From Pseudoalteromonas peptidolytica (GTDB taxonomy: Bacteria > Pseudomonadota > Gammaproteobacteria > Enterobacterales > Alteromonadaceae), in assembly GCF_012641745.1 (NCBI RefSeq), contig NZ_WEHZ01000008.1, forward strand, positions 99,286 to 163,285: a stretch of 64,000 bases of DNA. The letters are read 5' to 3'. How positions within the stretch are numbered: the first letter of the stretch is position 1; each line of letters opens with the position of its first letter. The notes beneath the pieces are model-generated. The model did not search any database. It was not told where the DNA came from and saw only the letters and a list, made by a program, of their open reading frames with translations. Of the stretch, positions 35,014-44,217 are shown one piece after another. Both the position numbers and the translations under genes were made by a program.

Positions 35014-35310
35014 ATGGATCTTCAGCAAATGGCACAAAATGCCGAACAGGCGGAGTCGTTACTCAAATTAATGGCAAATAAAAACCGCTTGATGATTTTG
35101 TGTTCACTGCAAAAACACGAGTTAAGTGTTAGTCAGCTTAATGAGATGGTGCCGCTTACGCAGTCTGCTTTATCTCAGCACTTAGCCAGTTTGCGAAAAG
35201 CTGAAATCGTATCAACTCGCCGTGACGGTGCCACCATCTATTATCAGGTATCTGATCCTAAAGTGGCGGTAATGCTAGAAAGCCTGTATCAGCTTTTTTG
35301 TGCCAACTGA
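35014..35310 (+). CDS. ArsR-family repressor with two cysteines (BigR/SqrR/YgaV type)
   Basis: A 98-residue winged-helix repressor: KNRLMILCSLQKHELSVSQL, TQSALSQHLASLRKAEIV and RRDGATIYYQVSD. It has Cys at positions 30 and 96 and no metal-site ELCVCD motif in helix 3. The spacing of 66 residues equals that of the redox pair in BigR (C42/C108) and SqrR (C41/C107), which form a tetrasulfide with reactive sulfur species and release DNA. So a persulfide-sensing role is likely. The divergent rhodanese and DUF2892 genes and the palindromic operator fit. The RND efflux genes start 18 bp downstream, so the repressor probably also controls them. Confidence 0.87.
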   Translation: MDLQQMAQNAEQAESLLKLMANKNRLMILCSLQKHELSVSQLNEMVPLTQSALSQHLASLRKAEIVSTRRDGATIYYQVSDPKVAVMLESLYQLFCAN

Positions 35311-35328
35311 TGATTCGGAGCACGGGTT

Positions 35329-38300
35329 ATGCAAAAGCTAGATAGCGCGATTAAGCAAAGCCTACAAGGATACCTGCCTACACTTATTTTTTTGTGTTCT
35401 ATTTTCCTTGGCCTATTTGCATTGCAAATGACACCAAGAGAAGAAGAGCCACAAATTGTTGTACCGATGCTAGATATTCATGTCGAAGTCCCTAATACTG
35501 CAGCTCCGGAAGTCGCACGTTTGGTGACGACACCGCTAGAAAAACTACTATTACAAATTCCCGGTGTAGAGCACGTATACTCCACAACGCAAACTGGAGT
35601 CGCGGTTGTCACATTAAGGTTTCATGTTGGAGAGGACAGAGAGCGGGCAATTTTAAATACCTACACAAAATTAAATGCCAATCAGCACACCATGCCCGGC
35701 ATTGTTAAGCAGTGGCAGATCCGTCCGATTGAAGTGGATGATGTGCCAATTCTCATGTTGGGTTTGTATAGTACTAACCCTACTCTGTATAGTGATTATG
35801 AACTGACGCGTTTTGCACAAGAGCTATCCATCCAGTTGCAGACTATTGCAGATACCAGTGAAGTCACTGTAATTACTGGGCGCACAAGGGCATTACGTGT
35901 CGAGTTAGACTTGGCGGCATTGGCTGCACATCATACTACGCCAATGGATGTACTAAGAGCAATCCAGGCAAGTAACCAAGTTGAGCGGGTTGGGCAAGTA
36001 AGTGCAGGAAAGCACACCTATACCTTTGAATCTGGCGATGTGATCCGCGGCAAATCTGCGCTTGAAAATCTTACCGTTAACGTGATTAATGGCCGTGGGA
36101 TTGTCTTAAAAGATGTGGCAGCGGTGCGCGACGGGCCAAATGAGCCTGAAAGCTATCAGTGGCTTGCAAGCAGTACCCTTGGTATGAACGCACCACTTGT
36201 TACTATTGGTGTTGCAAAACAAAAAGGCAGTAATGCTGTGACTGTTGCTGAGCAAAGCCTGGAACTTATCAATCAGTTACAGAAGCAGCTGTTACCTGCT
36301 GAAGTGAGCGTCAGAGTACTGCGTAATTATGGCAAAACAGCCAATGATAAGGTGAATAACCTAACTTCAAGCTTGGCCTTTTCAGTGTTTACTGTGGTGG
36401 TATTTGTTGGCATCTTCCTTGGCTGGCGTTCAGCGATTGTTGTGGGGTTAGCGGTGCCTATCTGCTATGGCATCACTCTCGGGCTAGACTTGGCGTTTGG
36501 CTATACCATTAACCGTGTCACGTTGTTTGCGTTAATTCTTTCTTTGGGCTTGTTAGTCGACGACCCAATCACTGGGATTGATAATATAAATCGGTTTATT
36601 CACCGTGGGGCTGGACAAGATAAAGATAAGCATATTGTTGCTGCCATGGTAGAAATCAAATCGCCACTAGTGATGTCTACTTTCACCATTATTATGGCAT
36701 TTATTCCACTTGCATTTATTACTGGCATGATGGGACCTTATATGGCACCGATGGCATTTAATGTGCCGATAAGCGTAATGGCGTCAACTTTGGTGGCCTT
36801 TTTAGTGACCCCGTGGTTATCTAAGAAGTTACTACAAGCCAAATCAATACCACAAACGGTTGCCCCGCAAGCCTCTTTATATGGCAAAGTAATGTTGCCA
36901 TTGCTAAAGCACCCCACTAGAGCCAAATGGGTACTTTGGATTGTACTTGGGCTGTTTATTGCGAGTATCAGCTTACCGATATTTCGAGTTGTGCCGCTCA
37001 AGCTGCTGCCATTTGACAATAAAAGTGAAATTCAAGTGTTAATTGATATGCCCGAAGGCACCAGCCTTGAACAAACGGCTTTGATGGCTAAAAAAATTCA
37101 GGGAGTTGTCTGGTCTGAAGTGGAAGTAACGGACATTGCAGCGTTTGTTGGTAAACCATCAAGCATGGACTTTAATGGCATGGTGCGCGGCTACTATCGC
37201 AGATATGGTACCCACCTTGCTGAACTGCGTGTACTTTTGGTAGATAAAGAAGCGCGGGCGCACCAATCTCATGCTGTGGTAATGCGGCTGCGGGATAAAC
37301 TACAGCAGTTTAATCAGGGGTTAACTCAAGTGAAAGTTGTTGAGGTGCCACCTGGGCCACCTGTTTTGAGCACGCTCGTTGCCGAAGTATATGCCCAGCC
37401 ATTTGTGTCTCGTGCCACCCATGAGGCGGCTGCTCAACAAGTCGCCAAAAGGCTAAAGCAAGAACCTCATGTGGTAGAGGTGGACACATCTATGGCAACA
37501 CCCACCGTATTTAAACGTTTTGTTGTAGATAAGCAAAAAGCAGCACTGTCTGGCATAGCCACAGCGGATGTGAACCAGTCTTTGGCCATAGCCAGCGGCA
37601 CAATGCAAGCAGGGTTTCTCTATACCGAACATGAAGCCGCAATGGTGCCCATTGAGCTGGGGGTTAACTACAGCCAACGTAATCAATGGCAAAACTTATT
37701 GGCTATGCAGGTTCGTGGTCGCCAAGACTTAGCAAAAAGCGCACAAGAATACGGCTTAGCGCAAGCCGCACGGCCACTGGTTGCAATCGCGGAACTAGGC
37801 GAGCTAACCTCTGTAGATACTGCTCCTGTAATAATACGTAAAGATCTTCGAGAAGTAATTTATGTGTTTGCTGAGCTCAACGGCCGCACACCTGCTGAAG
37901 TTATTGCTGATGTCGTTGCGGACGAAAACCAGCAGCTGCCTCAAAGCCAATGGTCATCACGTAACTTTTTACAAAGTGGCGGTGGTATCAGTTGGTCGAT
38001 GCCTGAAGGCACTAGTTATACCTTTAAAGGAGAGGGGGAGTGGCAGATTACAATTGATGTGTTTAGGGATATGGGCATTGCGTTTGTATTTGCACTCACA
38101 GCAATATTTATGATTTTACGTATACAAACCGTATCCAGTCGCTTGTCATTGATTATTATGTCTGCCATTCCGCTTACCATGATAGGGATCATGCCAGGCT
38201 TTTGGTTGCTCAATCAGTTTGGAGAGCGTGTGATTGCTGATGCTCCAGAGCCTGTGCTATTCACTGCAACCGCCATGATTGGCATGATTGCCTTGGCTGG

Positions 38301-38634
38301 TATTGTAGTTCGAAACTCTCTTATCTTAGTGGAGTTTATTAATCAATCTCGTTCGGCAGGTATGACACTCATTGATGCCTTAATTACAGCTGGCACAGTT
38401 AGGATGCGACCTGTGTTACTCACCGCAGGGACGACCTTATTAGGTAACTTAGTGATTATTTTAGACCCCGTATTCAGTGGGCTAGCACTTGCAATTATTT
38501 TCGGCATTATTGCTTCTACATTATTTTCGCTGTTGGTTGTGCCAATTGTGTATTACTTGGTATTCAAAGATGTACCAGCAGCAGCTCAATCCCTCACGGG
38601 TTCATCAGCTCAGGAGTCATCACATGTCTCGTAA
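35329..38634 (+). CDS. RND-family efflux permease (AcrB-like inner-membrane pump)
   Basis: An 1101-residue RND transporter. It has TM1 (LPTLIFLCSIFLGLFALQM) followed by PREEEPQIVVPMLDIHVEVPN, large periplasmic loops, and a TM4 region GLLVDDPITGIDNINRF with the acidic pair used in proton relay. A second half with the same layout ends in ALAGIVVRNSLILVEFINQ and MRPVLLTAGTTLLGN. The PREEEPQI opening marks the branch related to, but distinct from, classical AcrB/MexB; its substrates are poorly known. Its gene follows the BigR-like repressor by 18 bp and overlaps the fusion protein gene by 11 bp. The pump-before-fusion-protein order is reversed from acrAB. No outer-membrane factor is encoded here. 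Confidence 0.92.
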   Translation: MQKLDSAIKQSLQGYLPTLIFLCSIFLGLFALQMTPREEEPQIVVPMLDIHVEVPNTAAPEVARLVTTPLEKLLLQIPGVEHVYSTTQTGVAVVTLRFHVGEDRERAILNTYTKLNANQHTMPGIVKQWQIRPIEVDDVPILMLGLYSTNPTLYSDYELTRFAQELSIQLQTIADTSEVTVITGRTRALRVELDLAALAAHHTTPMDVLRAIQASNQVERVGQVSAGKHTYTFESGDVIRGKSALENLTVNVINGRGIVLKDVAAVRDGPNEPESYQWLASSTLGMNAPLVTIGVAKQKGSNAVTVAEQSLELINQLQKQLLPAEVSVRVLRNYGKTANDKVNNLTSSLAFSVFTVVVFVGIFLGWRSAIVVGLAVPICYGITLGLDLAFGYTINRVTLFALILSLGLLVDDPITGIDNINRFIHRGAGQDKDKHIVAAMVEIKSPLVMSTFTIIMAFIPLAFITGMMGPYMAPMAFNVPISVMASTLVAFLVTPWLSKKLLQAKSIPQTVAPQASLYGKVMLPLLKHPTRAKWVLWIVLGLFIASISLPIFRVVPLKLLPFDNKSEIQVLIDMPEGTSLEQTALMAKKIQGVVWSEVEVTDIAAFVGKPSSMDFNGMVRGYYRRYGTHLAELRVLLVDKEARAHQSHAVVMRLRDKLQQFNQGLTQVKVVEVPPGPPVLSTLVAEVYAQPFVSRATHEAAAQQVAKRLKQEPHVVEVDTSMATPTVFKRFVVDKQKAALSGIATADVNQSLAIASGTMQAGFLYTEHEAAMVPIELGVNYSQRNQWQNLLAMQVRGRQDLAKSAQEYGLAQAARPLVAIAELGELTSVDTAPVIIRKDLREVIYVFAELNGRTPAEVIADVVADENQQLPQSQWSSRNFLQSGGGISWSMPEGTSYTFKGEGEWQITIDVFRDMGIAFVFALTAIFMILRIQTVSSRLSLIIMSAIPLTMIGIMPGFWLLNQFGERVIADAPEPVLFTATAMIGMIALAGIVVRNSLILVEFINQSRSAGMTLIDALITAGTVRMRPVLLTAGTTLLGNLVIILDPVFSGLALAIIFGIIASTLFSLLVVPIVYYLVFKDVPAAAQSLTGSSAQESSHVS

Positions 38635-39667
38635 TCAAATTATTGTTCCTGTCATTGCTATTGCTGCCTTGCTGCTTATGGTGGTGTGGCTTGCTGGTGG
38701 TTTTCAGGAAAAGCTGGCCCCAGGGGAAAAAGTGCAGCAACCGCAGTATCAAGGTAAGCGCTATACGGTACAAGCATCTTCGGTTGCAATAATAGAGCAA
38801 GTGCCAGCCAGTGTGGTTGCAAAAGAAAATACGCTAGTATCGAGCCGCCTATTGGCCGAGTTAAAAACGCTCAGTGTCAGGGCTGGTGATAAGGTGGTTG
38901 CGGGGCAGTTAATTGCGACATTAGATGATGCAGAGCTTAAAGCGGAATTACAGCGTGTAGCGGCGCAGCAAGCGGCTAACTCGGCAAAGCTTGTGCAAGC
39001 CAAAAAGCAATTAGCACGAAGCAAATCTCTAAATGAAAAAGGGTTGATTGCGATTAATCAAGTCGATGAATGGCAAGCCAGTGTCGATGAGCTGCAAGCA
39101 CAGGGCCGAGCATTACAAGAGGCCCTTCGCAGTGCGCAAGTCGCGCTAGGGTACACACAGATAATTGCACCTATCTCCGGTAAAGTGGTTGAGCGTTTAC
39201 AGGAGCCAGGTAGTACGGTGAGCCCTGGCAGTACTATTGTTTCTTTGTTTAATCCACTGCAATTGCAAATCGAAGCGTCCATTCGAGAAGCGCAAGTTAA
39301 ACACATTCAGCTAGGCAGCGAAATTAAAGTACGTATTCCTGCATTAGAGGTGACGCAAATGGCAAGGGTGTCGGAAATGGTTCCAGTTGCAGACAGTCAA
39401 GCGCGCAGTTTTGTCATTAAACTTGATATGCCACTGATGCGTAGCGTTGTGCCGGGTATGTATGCCGTAGTGGAGTTAGTACTTGGTGAACGCTCTGCTA
39501 TTCAAATTCCCACTAAGATGATCAGTAAACATGGTCAGTTGGCGATGGTAGAGGTGGTTGAAAATGGCCAGCGATATAAACGTTATATACGTTTAGGTGA
39601 AGAGCGCAGCAACAAGACGATTGTGATCACAGGGCTCAATGAGGGCGATCAACTAGCCGTATATTAA
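38624..39667 (+). CDS. RND efflux membrane fusion protein (periplasmic adaptor)
   Basis: From ATG 38624 the product is 347 residues, with an N-terminal membrane anchor (IIVPVIAIAALLLMVVWLAGG). Then come a lipoyl/barrel-sandwich part (LKTLSVRAGDKVVAGQLIATL), an alpha-hairpin, and the second lipoyl half (YTQIIAPISGKVVERLQEPGS) with a beta-barrel. The frame is open further upstream to 38489, but that extension lies inside the pump gene and is unlike any adaptor start. CAGGAG lies eight bases before the chosen ATG. It pairs with the upstream RND permease. Confidence 0.9.
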   Translation: MSRNQIIVPVIAIAALLLMVVWLAGGFQEKLAPGEKVQQPQYQGKRYTVQASSVAIIEQVPASVVAKENTLVSSRLLAELKTLSVRAGDKVVAGQLIATLDDAELKAELQRVAAQQAANSAKLVQAKKQLARSKSLNEKGLIAINQVDEWQASVDELQAQGRALQEALRSAQVALGYTQIIAPISGKVVERLQEPGSTVSPGSTIVSLFNPLQLQIEASIREAQVKHIQLGSEIKVRIPALEVTQMARVSEMVPVADSQARSFVIKLDMPLMRSVVPGMYAVVELVLGERSAIQIPTKMISKHGQLAMVEVVENGQRYKRYIRLGEERSNKTIVITGLNEGDQLAVY

Positions 39668-39685
39668 CAGCTAGTTGGATATCGT

Positions 39686-40363
39686 TTAGATGAAAGTGGC
39701 TATTTCTTCAAGTGACTTTTTAACTGTAGCATGTTCAGGGACAGTGGCTTCATCACTTGGATAGCCTGCAATAAGTAACATGTAGGGGCGCTCATTATCT
39801 TTGTCCCTACCACATAACTCTGTTAAAAAGCTCATTGGTTTTGGCGTATGTGTCAGTGTTGCCAATCCTGCATTATGAAGCGCTTGGATCAGAAACCCAG
39901 TTGCAATACCTACTGACTCGTGCACGTAATAATTGGTATTTTTATCTTCAGCGTGGATCCCGCCTTTTTTCTGGCTAAAAATCGCAATTAACCAAGGTGC
40001 ATGCTCAAGGTAGGGTTTTTGTGCATCGGTCCCTAGCGGCTTTAGCGCATCTAGCCATTCATCACCAGCACGGCCTTGATAAAAAGAGCGCTCTAACTCT
40101 TCTGCAGCGGCTCGGATCTGTTGTTTTTTCTCTTTGCTGCCAATTGCTACAAAGTGCCATGGCTGGTGGTTTGCACCGCTTGGTGCCGTACCTGCTGCTC
40201 TTATACAGGTTTCAATAATTTCTTGAGGTACTGAGCGGTCGCTAAAAGCGCGGATACTATGACGTCTTTTACTGTGTTCCAAGAAGGCCTCAGCACGACT
40301 TAGCATCTCATCATGAGGGTATTCGATAAAATCCGTCAGTGGGTGGTTGGCATGATCTTGCAT
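39686..40363 (-). CDS. Nitroreductase-family flavoprotein resembling iodotyrosine deiodinase
   Basis: A 225-residue FMN enzyme. [14 protein letters not shown] and [14 protein letters not shown] are the FMN-binding elements of the nitroreductase fold. The lid region reads [20 protein letters not shown] followed by [12 protein letters not shown]. It places Glu91, Tyr95 and Lys116 at the spacing (4 and 21 residues) of the Glu-Tyr-Lys triad that binds halotyrosine in human IYD (E157, Y161, K182). So reductive dehalogenation of halotyrosine or halophenols is likely. I choose ATG 40363, which has AAGGAA eight bases before it; the frame extends 23 codons further without support. It is convergent with the efflux genes, only 18 bp away. 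Confidence 0.88.
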   Translation of the reverse strand: MQDHANHPLTDFIEYPHDEMLSRAEAFLEHSKRRHSIRAFSDRSVPQEIIETCIRAAGTAPSGANHQPWHFVAIGSKEKKQQIRAAAEELERSFYQGRAGDEWLDALKPLGTDAQKPYLEHAPWLIAIFSQKKGGIHAEDKNTNYYVHESVGIATGFLIQALHNAGLATLTHTPKPMSFLTELCGRDKDNERPYMLLIAGYPSDEATVPEHATVKKSLEEIATFI

Positions 40364-40514
40364 GTTAGTTTTCCTTGGCATTTGTAAAATAAGGGTGTTA
40401 CCTAGTGTTTCAGTGTTTACTTTTATTTGCAATTGATATGTTTGTGTTAACTGTTACTAACGTAGGTGAATGTTATAAAAAGGGCAATAATAAAAATCCA
40501 TAAAGGAAATAAAA

Positions 40515-41082
40515 ATGCTTGAAATATCAGGACTCTCTAAAACCTATGACAATGGTGTTCATGCCTTGCGAGGTGTAGAACTCTCGATCCCAAAAGGTAT
40601 GTTTGGTTTACTTTGCCCTAATAGCGCTGGTAGGTGATCGCGACACACTATTTACCGGGCAAATACTGCCCTGCGTATTCTCACCATGAGCCCTAAAGGA
40701 TTTGAAGCAGTGTCTGCTGATTTTATGGTGATTTTGTCAGCACTTAATCATTTATTTTGGTCAAAAGACGCAGGGAGAATATTAAAGAGCCGACTAAGAT
40801 AACTAGGCAGCAACCTTGGTGCCATAGATAAAACAGCGATGGCATGTGGTGTTTAATGAAGAAAAAATTCCGTTTGACCAACAAATAGGTATCGCTTTGT
40901 TTTTCGCAGATCTAGATATAATTCAAAGAGGTAATGCGTTATTGTATTTACAAAAGCATAGGATTGTATCCGGTGCAAATACAATTGAGCTAACAGTAAA
41001 GGACTTACCGAAGTTTGCTGGGGTTGACCCGTTTGTAAAGCTGGTTGATAAAAAAGCGGCTGATAATATCAAGTCGCTGTAG
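40515..41082 (+). pseudogene. Remnant of an ABC ATPase / ABC permease-M1 aminopeptidase locus
   Basis: From ATG 40515 (with AAAGGA before it), 40 codons encode an ABC ATPase start: LEISGLSKTYDNGVHALRGV, then PKGMFGLLCPNSAGR. The Walker A motif (expected GPNGAGKS) is degraded, and TGA follows at 40635. From 40846 to 41082 a frame opens without a proper start. It ends YLQKHRIVSGANTIELTVKD, then GVDPFVKLVDKKAADNIKSL, which resembles the very C-terminus of M1-type aminopeptidases fused to ABC permeases. Such an ATPase gene and permease-peptidase gene are usual neighbours, so one large deletion plus point decay explains both ends. The piece between (40640-40800) has an open frame ending ILKSRLR that I do not recognise. 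Confidence 0.7.
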
Positions 41083-41097
41083 CTATTAATACTGTCG

Positions 41098-41123
41098 AAA
41101 AGGCTTCTTCGGAAGCCTTTTTA
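41098..41123 (+). terminator. Rho-independent terminator with a UUCG loop
   Basis: AAAAGGCTTC pairs with GAAGCCTTTTT around TTCG, followed by ATT. It lies 16 nt past the stop of the pseudogene remnant, so the original terminator survives. Confidence 0.85.
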
Positions 41124-41204
41124 TTGGCTAGCAGTACCGTGAATTACTCCTTCAAATTGAGCAAGTATTAAGACTAATTGGTATAACACACAGAGAGAGT
41201 TAGT

Positions 41205-41867
41205 ATGTACCAGCATAAGCGCGATAATTTAGTACCATGGGATTTACCTGTGGGTAAAATAGTTTGTATTGGCAGAAATTATGTTGAACATGCCAAAGAG
41301 TTAGATAATCCAATCCCCGATAACCCATTATTATTTATAAAACCAGCTACCAGCTTGGTCACATTTGATAGCGATTTATGTTTAAACGCTGCGCTTGGTG
41401 AGCATCATTATGAAGCAGAGCTCGCACTGTTGATTGGTACGCAAATTGATGCAAATACAGCAGAGCCACTAAAGCACATTGCTGGAGTGGGACTTGCGCT
41501 TGATTTAACTTTGCGAGACCTACAAAGTGAATTAAAAGCACAAGGGCACCCTTGGGAGCGAGCAAAAGCCTATGATAATAGCTGTCCAATCACGCCATTT
41601 ATTCCTTGCGATGAAAGCACCTTTGCTGAGGGCGTAGAGTATCGCTTTTGGCAGAATGATGAGCTAAAACAGCATGGCGACTCTAGCTTAATGATTTTTC
41701 CGATCATTGAGTTGATGAATGAAATCACGCGTTACTTTACGTTGCAACCAGGAGATATTGTGCTCACTGGCACCCCCAAAGGTGTGGGTAGTCTAGCATC
41801 AGGTGATAAGTTGAAACTACAACTTGAACAATACCCGGCTTGGCATGGTAACGTCACCGTAAAGTAA
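41205..41867 (+). CDS. Fumarylacetoacetate hydrolase family protein (YcgM/FAHD1-like)
   Basis: A 220-residue FAH-fold enzyme. KIVCIGRNYVEHAKEL, LFIKPATSL, the metal-binding HHYEAELALLIG and TGTPKGVGSL are the family signature. Short members such as YcgM and FAHD1 act as oxaloacetate tautomerase/decarboxylase or acylpyruvate hydrolase. The true substrate of this copy is not decided by the sequence. A GAGAG run precedes the start. The motif AATTGGTATAACAC lies just upstream. Confidence 0.85.
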   Translation: MYQHKRDNLVPWDLPVGKIVCIGRNYVEHAKELDNPIPDNPLLFIKPATSLVTFDSDLCLNAALGEHHYEAELALLIGTQIDANTAEPLKHIAGVGLALDLTLRDLQSELKAQGHPWERAKAYDNSCPITPFIPCDESTFAEGVEYRFWQNDELKQHGDSSLMIFPIIELMNEITRYFTLQPGDIVLTGTPKGVGSLASGDKLKLQLEQYPAWHGNVTVK

Positions 41868-41897
41868 GTAACAGCAAGCACTTTGTTGTTGATAAAG

Positions 41898-41948
41898 TAG
41901 GTATGTAGAGGGCGTTTTAATTGCATGCCTACCTCTTGGCTTTTTTGC
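41898..41948 (+). terminator. Hairpin followed by T-run between FAH gene and purT
   Basis: GTAGGTATG pairs with CATGCCTAC (one G-U) around a long loop. CTCTTGGC and six T follow. It lies 30 nt past the FAH stop. The T-run is eight bases removed from the stem, so the exact terminator form is uncertain. Confidence 0.45.
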
Positions 41949-41998
41949 ATGACAAAAAGTCGTTACCATGGAGGTATCAAACCAACCAAGGAATCATC

Positions 41999-43186
41999 AT
42001 GAAAATCAAACCTCTGGGCACGCCCTTTTCCGCAACAGCTTGCAAAGTATTACTCTGCGGTGGTGGCGAGTTAGGGAAGGAAGTCGTCATCGAATTTAAG
42101 CGCTTAGGTGCTGAAGTGATTGTATTAGACCGCTACGACAATGCGCCTGCGATGCAAGTAGCAGATCGCAGCTATACCTTGTCTATGTTGGATGGTGAAA
42201 AGCTCAAAGCGATTATTGAACAAGAGCAACCTGATTATATCGTGCCGGAAATTGAAGCCATTGCGACGGATAAGCTGGTGGAATTAGAGGCTGAGGGTTA
42301 CACGGTGGTGCCAACCGCCAAAGCGACTCAGCTGACCATGAACCGTGAAGGGATCCGCCGTCTTGCTGCTGAAACGCTGGGGCTTGCCACTTCACCCTAT
42401 CAATTTGTTGATACCTTGGCAGACTTTAATGCCGCTGTCGCACGCATTGGCATGCCATGTGTAGTTAAGCCTATCATGAGCTCGTCAGGTAAAGGGCAAA
42501 GCGTGATTAGAAACGCTGAAGATGTGGAAGCCGCTTGGCACTACGCACAAGAGGGTGGGCGTGCAGGTCAGGGCAGAGTGATTGTGGAAGGTTTTATTGA
42601 TTTTGACTATGAAATTACGCTGCTAACCGTACGCCATATCGATGGCACGAGCTTTTGTGAACCAATTGGACATGTGCAACAAGACGGTGATTACCAGCAA
42701 AGTTGGCAGCCGCAGCAGATGTCTGAGTTGGCACTAGAGCGTAGTAAAGCCATGGCTGAAAAAGTCACGGAAGCACTTGGTGGTCGGGGTCTGTTTGGCG
42801 TTGAACTCTTTATTAAGGGTGATGAAGTGTACTTCAGCGAAGTGTCACCAAGGCCACATGATACCGGCATGGTTACGCTTATCTCGCAAGACTTAAGTGA
42901 GTTTGCACTGCATGCTCGCGCGATTTTAGGCTTGCCTATCCCCACCATTCACTTCCATGGACCATCGGCATCTAGCGTGATCCTTGTCGAAGGTCAGTCA
43001 ACACAATTACAGTTCAACAATCTTGCACAAGCGCTTGCAGAGCCACTAACGGATATTCGTTTGTTTGGTAAACCAGAGGTGAGTGGCAAGCGCAGAATGG
43101 GTGTGGCGTTAGCACGCTCAGACTCGGCTGAAAGTGCTGTCGAGAAAGCCATGCAAGTGGTTGCAAAAGTAGGAATTACGTTATGA
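41999..43186 (+). CDS. purT: Formate-dependent phosphoribosylglycinamide formyltransferase PurT
   Basis: A 395-residue ATP-grasp enzyme that forms formyl-GAR from GAR, formate and ATP, the folate-independent third step of purine synthesis. The start [19 protein letters not shown] is typical of Pur[40 protein letters not shown] and [17 protein letters not shown] are the ATP-grasp and GAR-binding motifs. ATG 41999 has AAGGA at good spacing; the open frame from 41921 has no support. Its last codons overlap the aldo-keto reductase gene by four bases. Confidence 0.95.
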   Translation: MKIKPLGTPFSATACKVLLCGGGELGKEVVIEFKRLGAEVIVLDRYDNAPAMQVADRSYTLSMLDGEKLKAIIEQEQPDYIVPEIEAIATDKLVELEAEGYTVVPTAKATQLTMNREGIRRLAAETLGLATSPYQFVDTLADFNAAVARIGMPCVVKPIMSSSGKGQSVIRNAEDVEAAWHYAQEGGRAGQGRVIVEGFIDFDYEITLLTVRHIDGTSFCEPIGHVQQDGDYQQSWQPQQMSELALERSKAMAEKVTEALGGRGLFGVELFIKGDEVYFSEVSPRPHDTGMVTLISQDLSEFALHARAILGLPIPTIHFHGPSASSVILVEGQSTQLQFNNLAQALAEPLTDIRLFGKPEVSGKRRMGVALARSDSAESAVEKAMQVVAKVGITL

Positions 43187-44076
43187 ACTCAAACACCCGC
43201 GTACTTGACCCATTAGTATTGGGGTTTTGGCGGCTTTTAGACTGGCAAATTACGCCGCAAGAAAATTTACGCTTTTTAAAGCAAGCGATTGAGCTTGGAA
43301 TACGTGATACAGATCATGCTGATATTTACGGTGAGTATCAGTGTGAGGCGGAGTTTGGTAAAGCCTTAGCGCTTGAGCCTAGCATTCGAGAGCACATTCG
43401 GATCATCACCAAATGTGGCATTAAGCCCGCATTTCCGAGCTTGGGATTAGCGGGAAAGGCAAACCATTATGATTCAAGCAAGGCGCATATCATTGCCCAA
43501 GCGCAGCAGTCATTAAAAAACTTTGGCACGGATAGGTTAGATGTGCTGTTGATCCATCGCCCTGATTATCTAATGGATGCCGATGAAGTTGCCGATGCGT
43601 TTAATACCCTTAAACAAAACGGCGATGTACTTCATTTTGGGGTCTCGAACTTTACACCCAGCCAGCTTGCCTTATTGCAATCGAGGCTCGATTTCGCTTT
43701 AGTGACCAACCAAATTGAGTTTTCACCTTTTGAGATGAAAGCGCTTGACGATGGCACCCTTGATCAGTGCCAGCAACTAGGCATGAACCCTATGCTGTGG
43801 TCGCCACTGGCTGGGGGCAGAATATTTTCCAATGAAGATGAAAAAGCCAAACGACTCCGTGCGGTGTTACAGCAAGTGGGTGAAGAGATCGGTAGCACTG
43901 AAATTGATCAAGTGGTATACGCATGGCTAGCCATGCACCCATCGAAACCTGCCACTGTGCTTGGAACAGGAAATATCACCCGAGTTGCCAGCGCGTTTAC
44001 TTCACAGTCACTTAGCATGAGTCGCGAGCAGTGGTATCGCATTTGGACGGCGTCTACTGGGCATAGCATACCATAA
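43183..44076 (+). CDS. Aldo/keto reductase (YdhF-like)
   Basis: A 297-residue NADPH-dependent oxidoreductase. The catalytic tetrad is visible: Asp and Tyr in [11 protein letters not shown], Lys in IITKCGIKP and His in [21 protein letters not shown] and [10 protein letters not shown] are usual for the YdhF group. The natural substrate is unknown. It overlaps purT by ATGA, which implies translational coupling, although no biochemical link to purine synthesis is known to me. Confidence 0.88.
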   Translation: MNSNTRVLDPLVLGFWRLLDWQITPQENLRFLKQAIELGIRDTDHADIYGEYQCEAEFGKALALEPSIREHIRIITKCGIKPAFPSLGLAGKANHYDSSKAHIIAQAQQSLKNFGTDRLDVLLIHRPDYLMDADEVADAFNTLKQNGDVLHFGVSNFTPSQLALLQSRLDFALVTNQIEFSPFEMKALDDGTLDQCQQLGMNPMLWSPLAGGRIFSNEDEKAKRLRAVLQQVGEEIGSTEIDQVVYAWLAMHPSKPATVLGTGNITRVASAFTSQSLSMSREQWYRIWTASTGHSIP

Positions 44077-44133
44077 AGCAGCATGTGTTTGGATTGGAGC
44101 TAATTTACGCGACAACCTTGTAAATTCAGCCAC

Positions 44134-44154
44134 AAAAAAGGGCCTTTCGGCCCT
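44134..44154 (-). terminator. Rho-independent terminator of the TorF-family gene
   Basis: AGGGCC pairs with GGCCCT around a four-base loop. On the minus strand it is followed by six T. It lies about 65 nt beyond the stop at 44218. Confidence 0.8.
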
Positions 44155-44217
44155 ACGTGTTGCAGCAAGTAAAAAATAAGGTGGTGCGGCTGTCACAAGA
44201 CCGCCCGCCTTTGGTCA

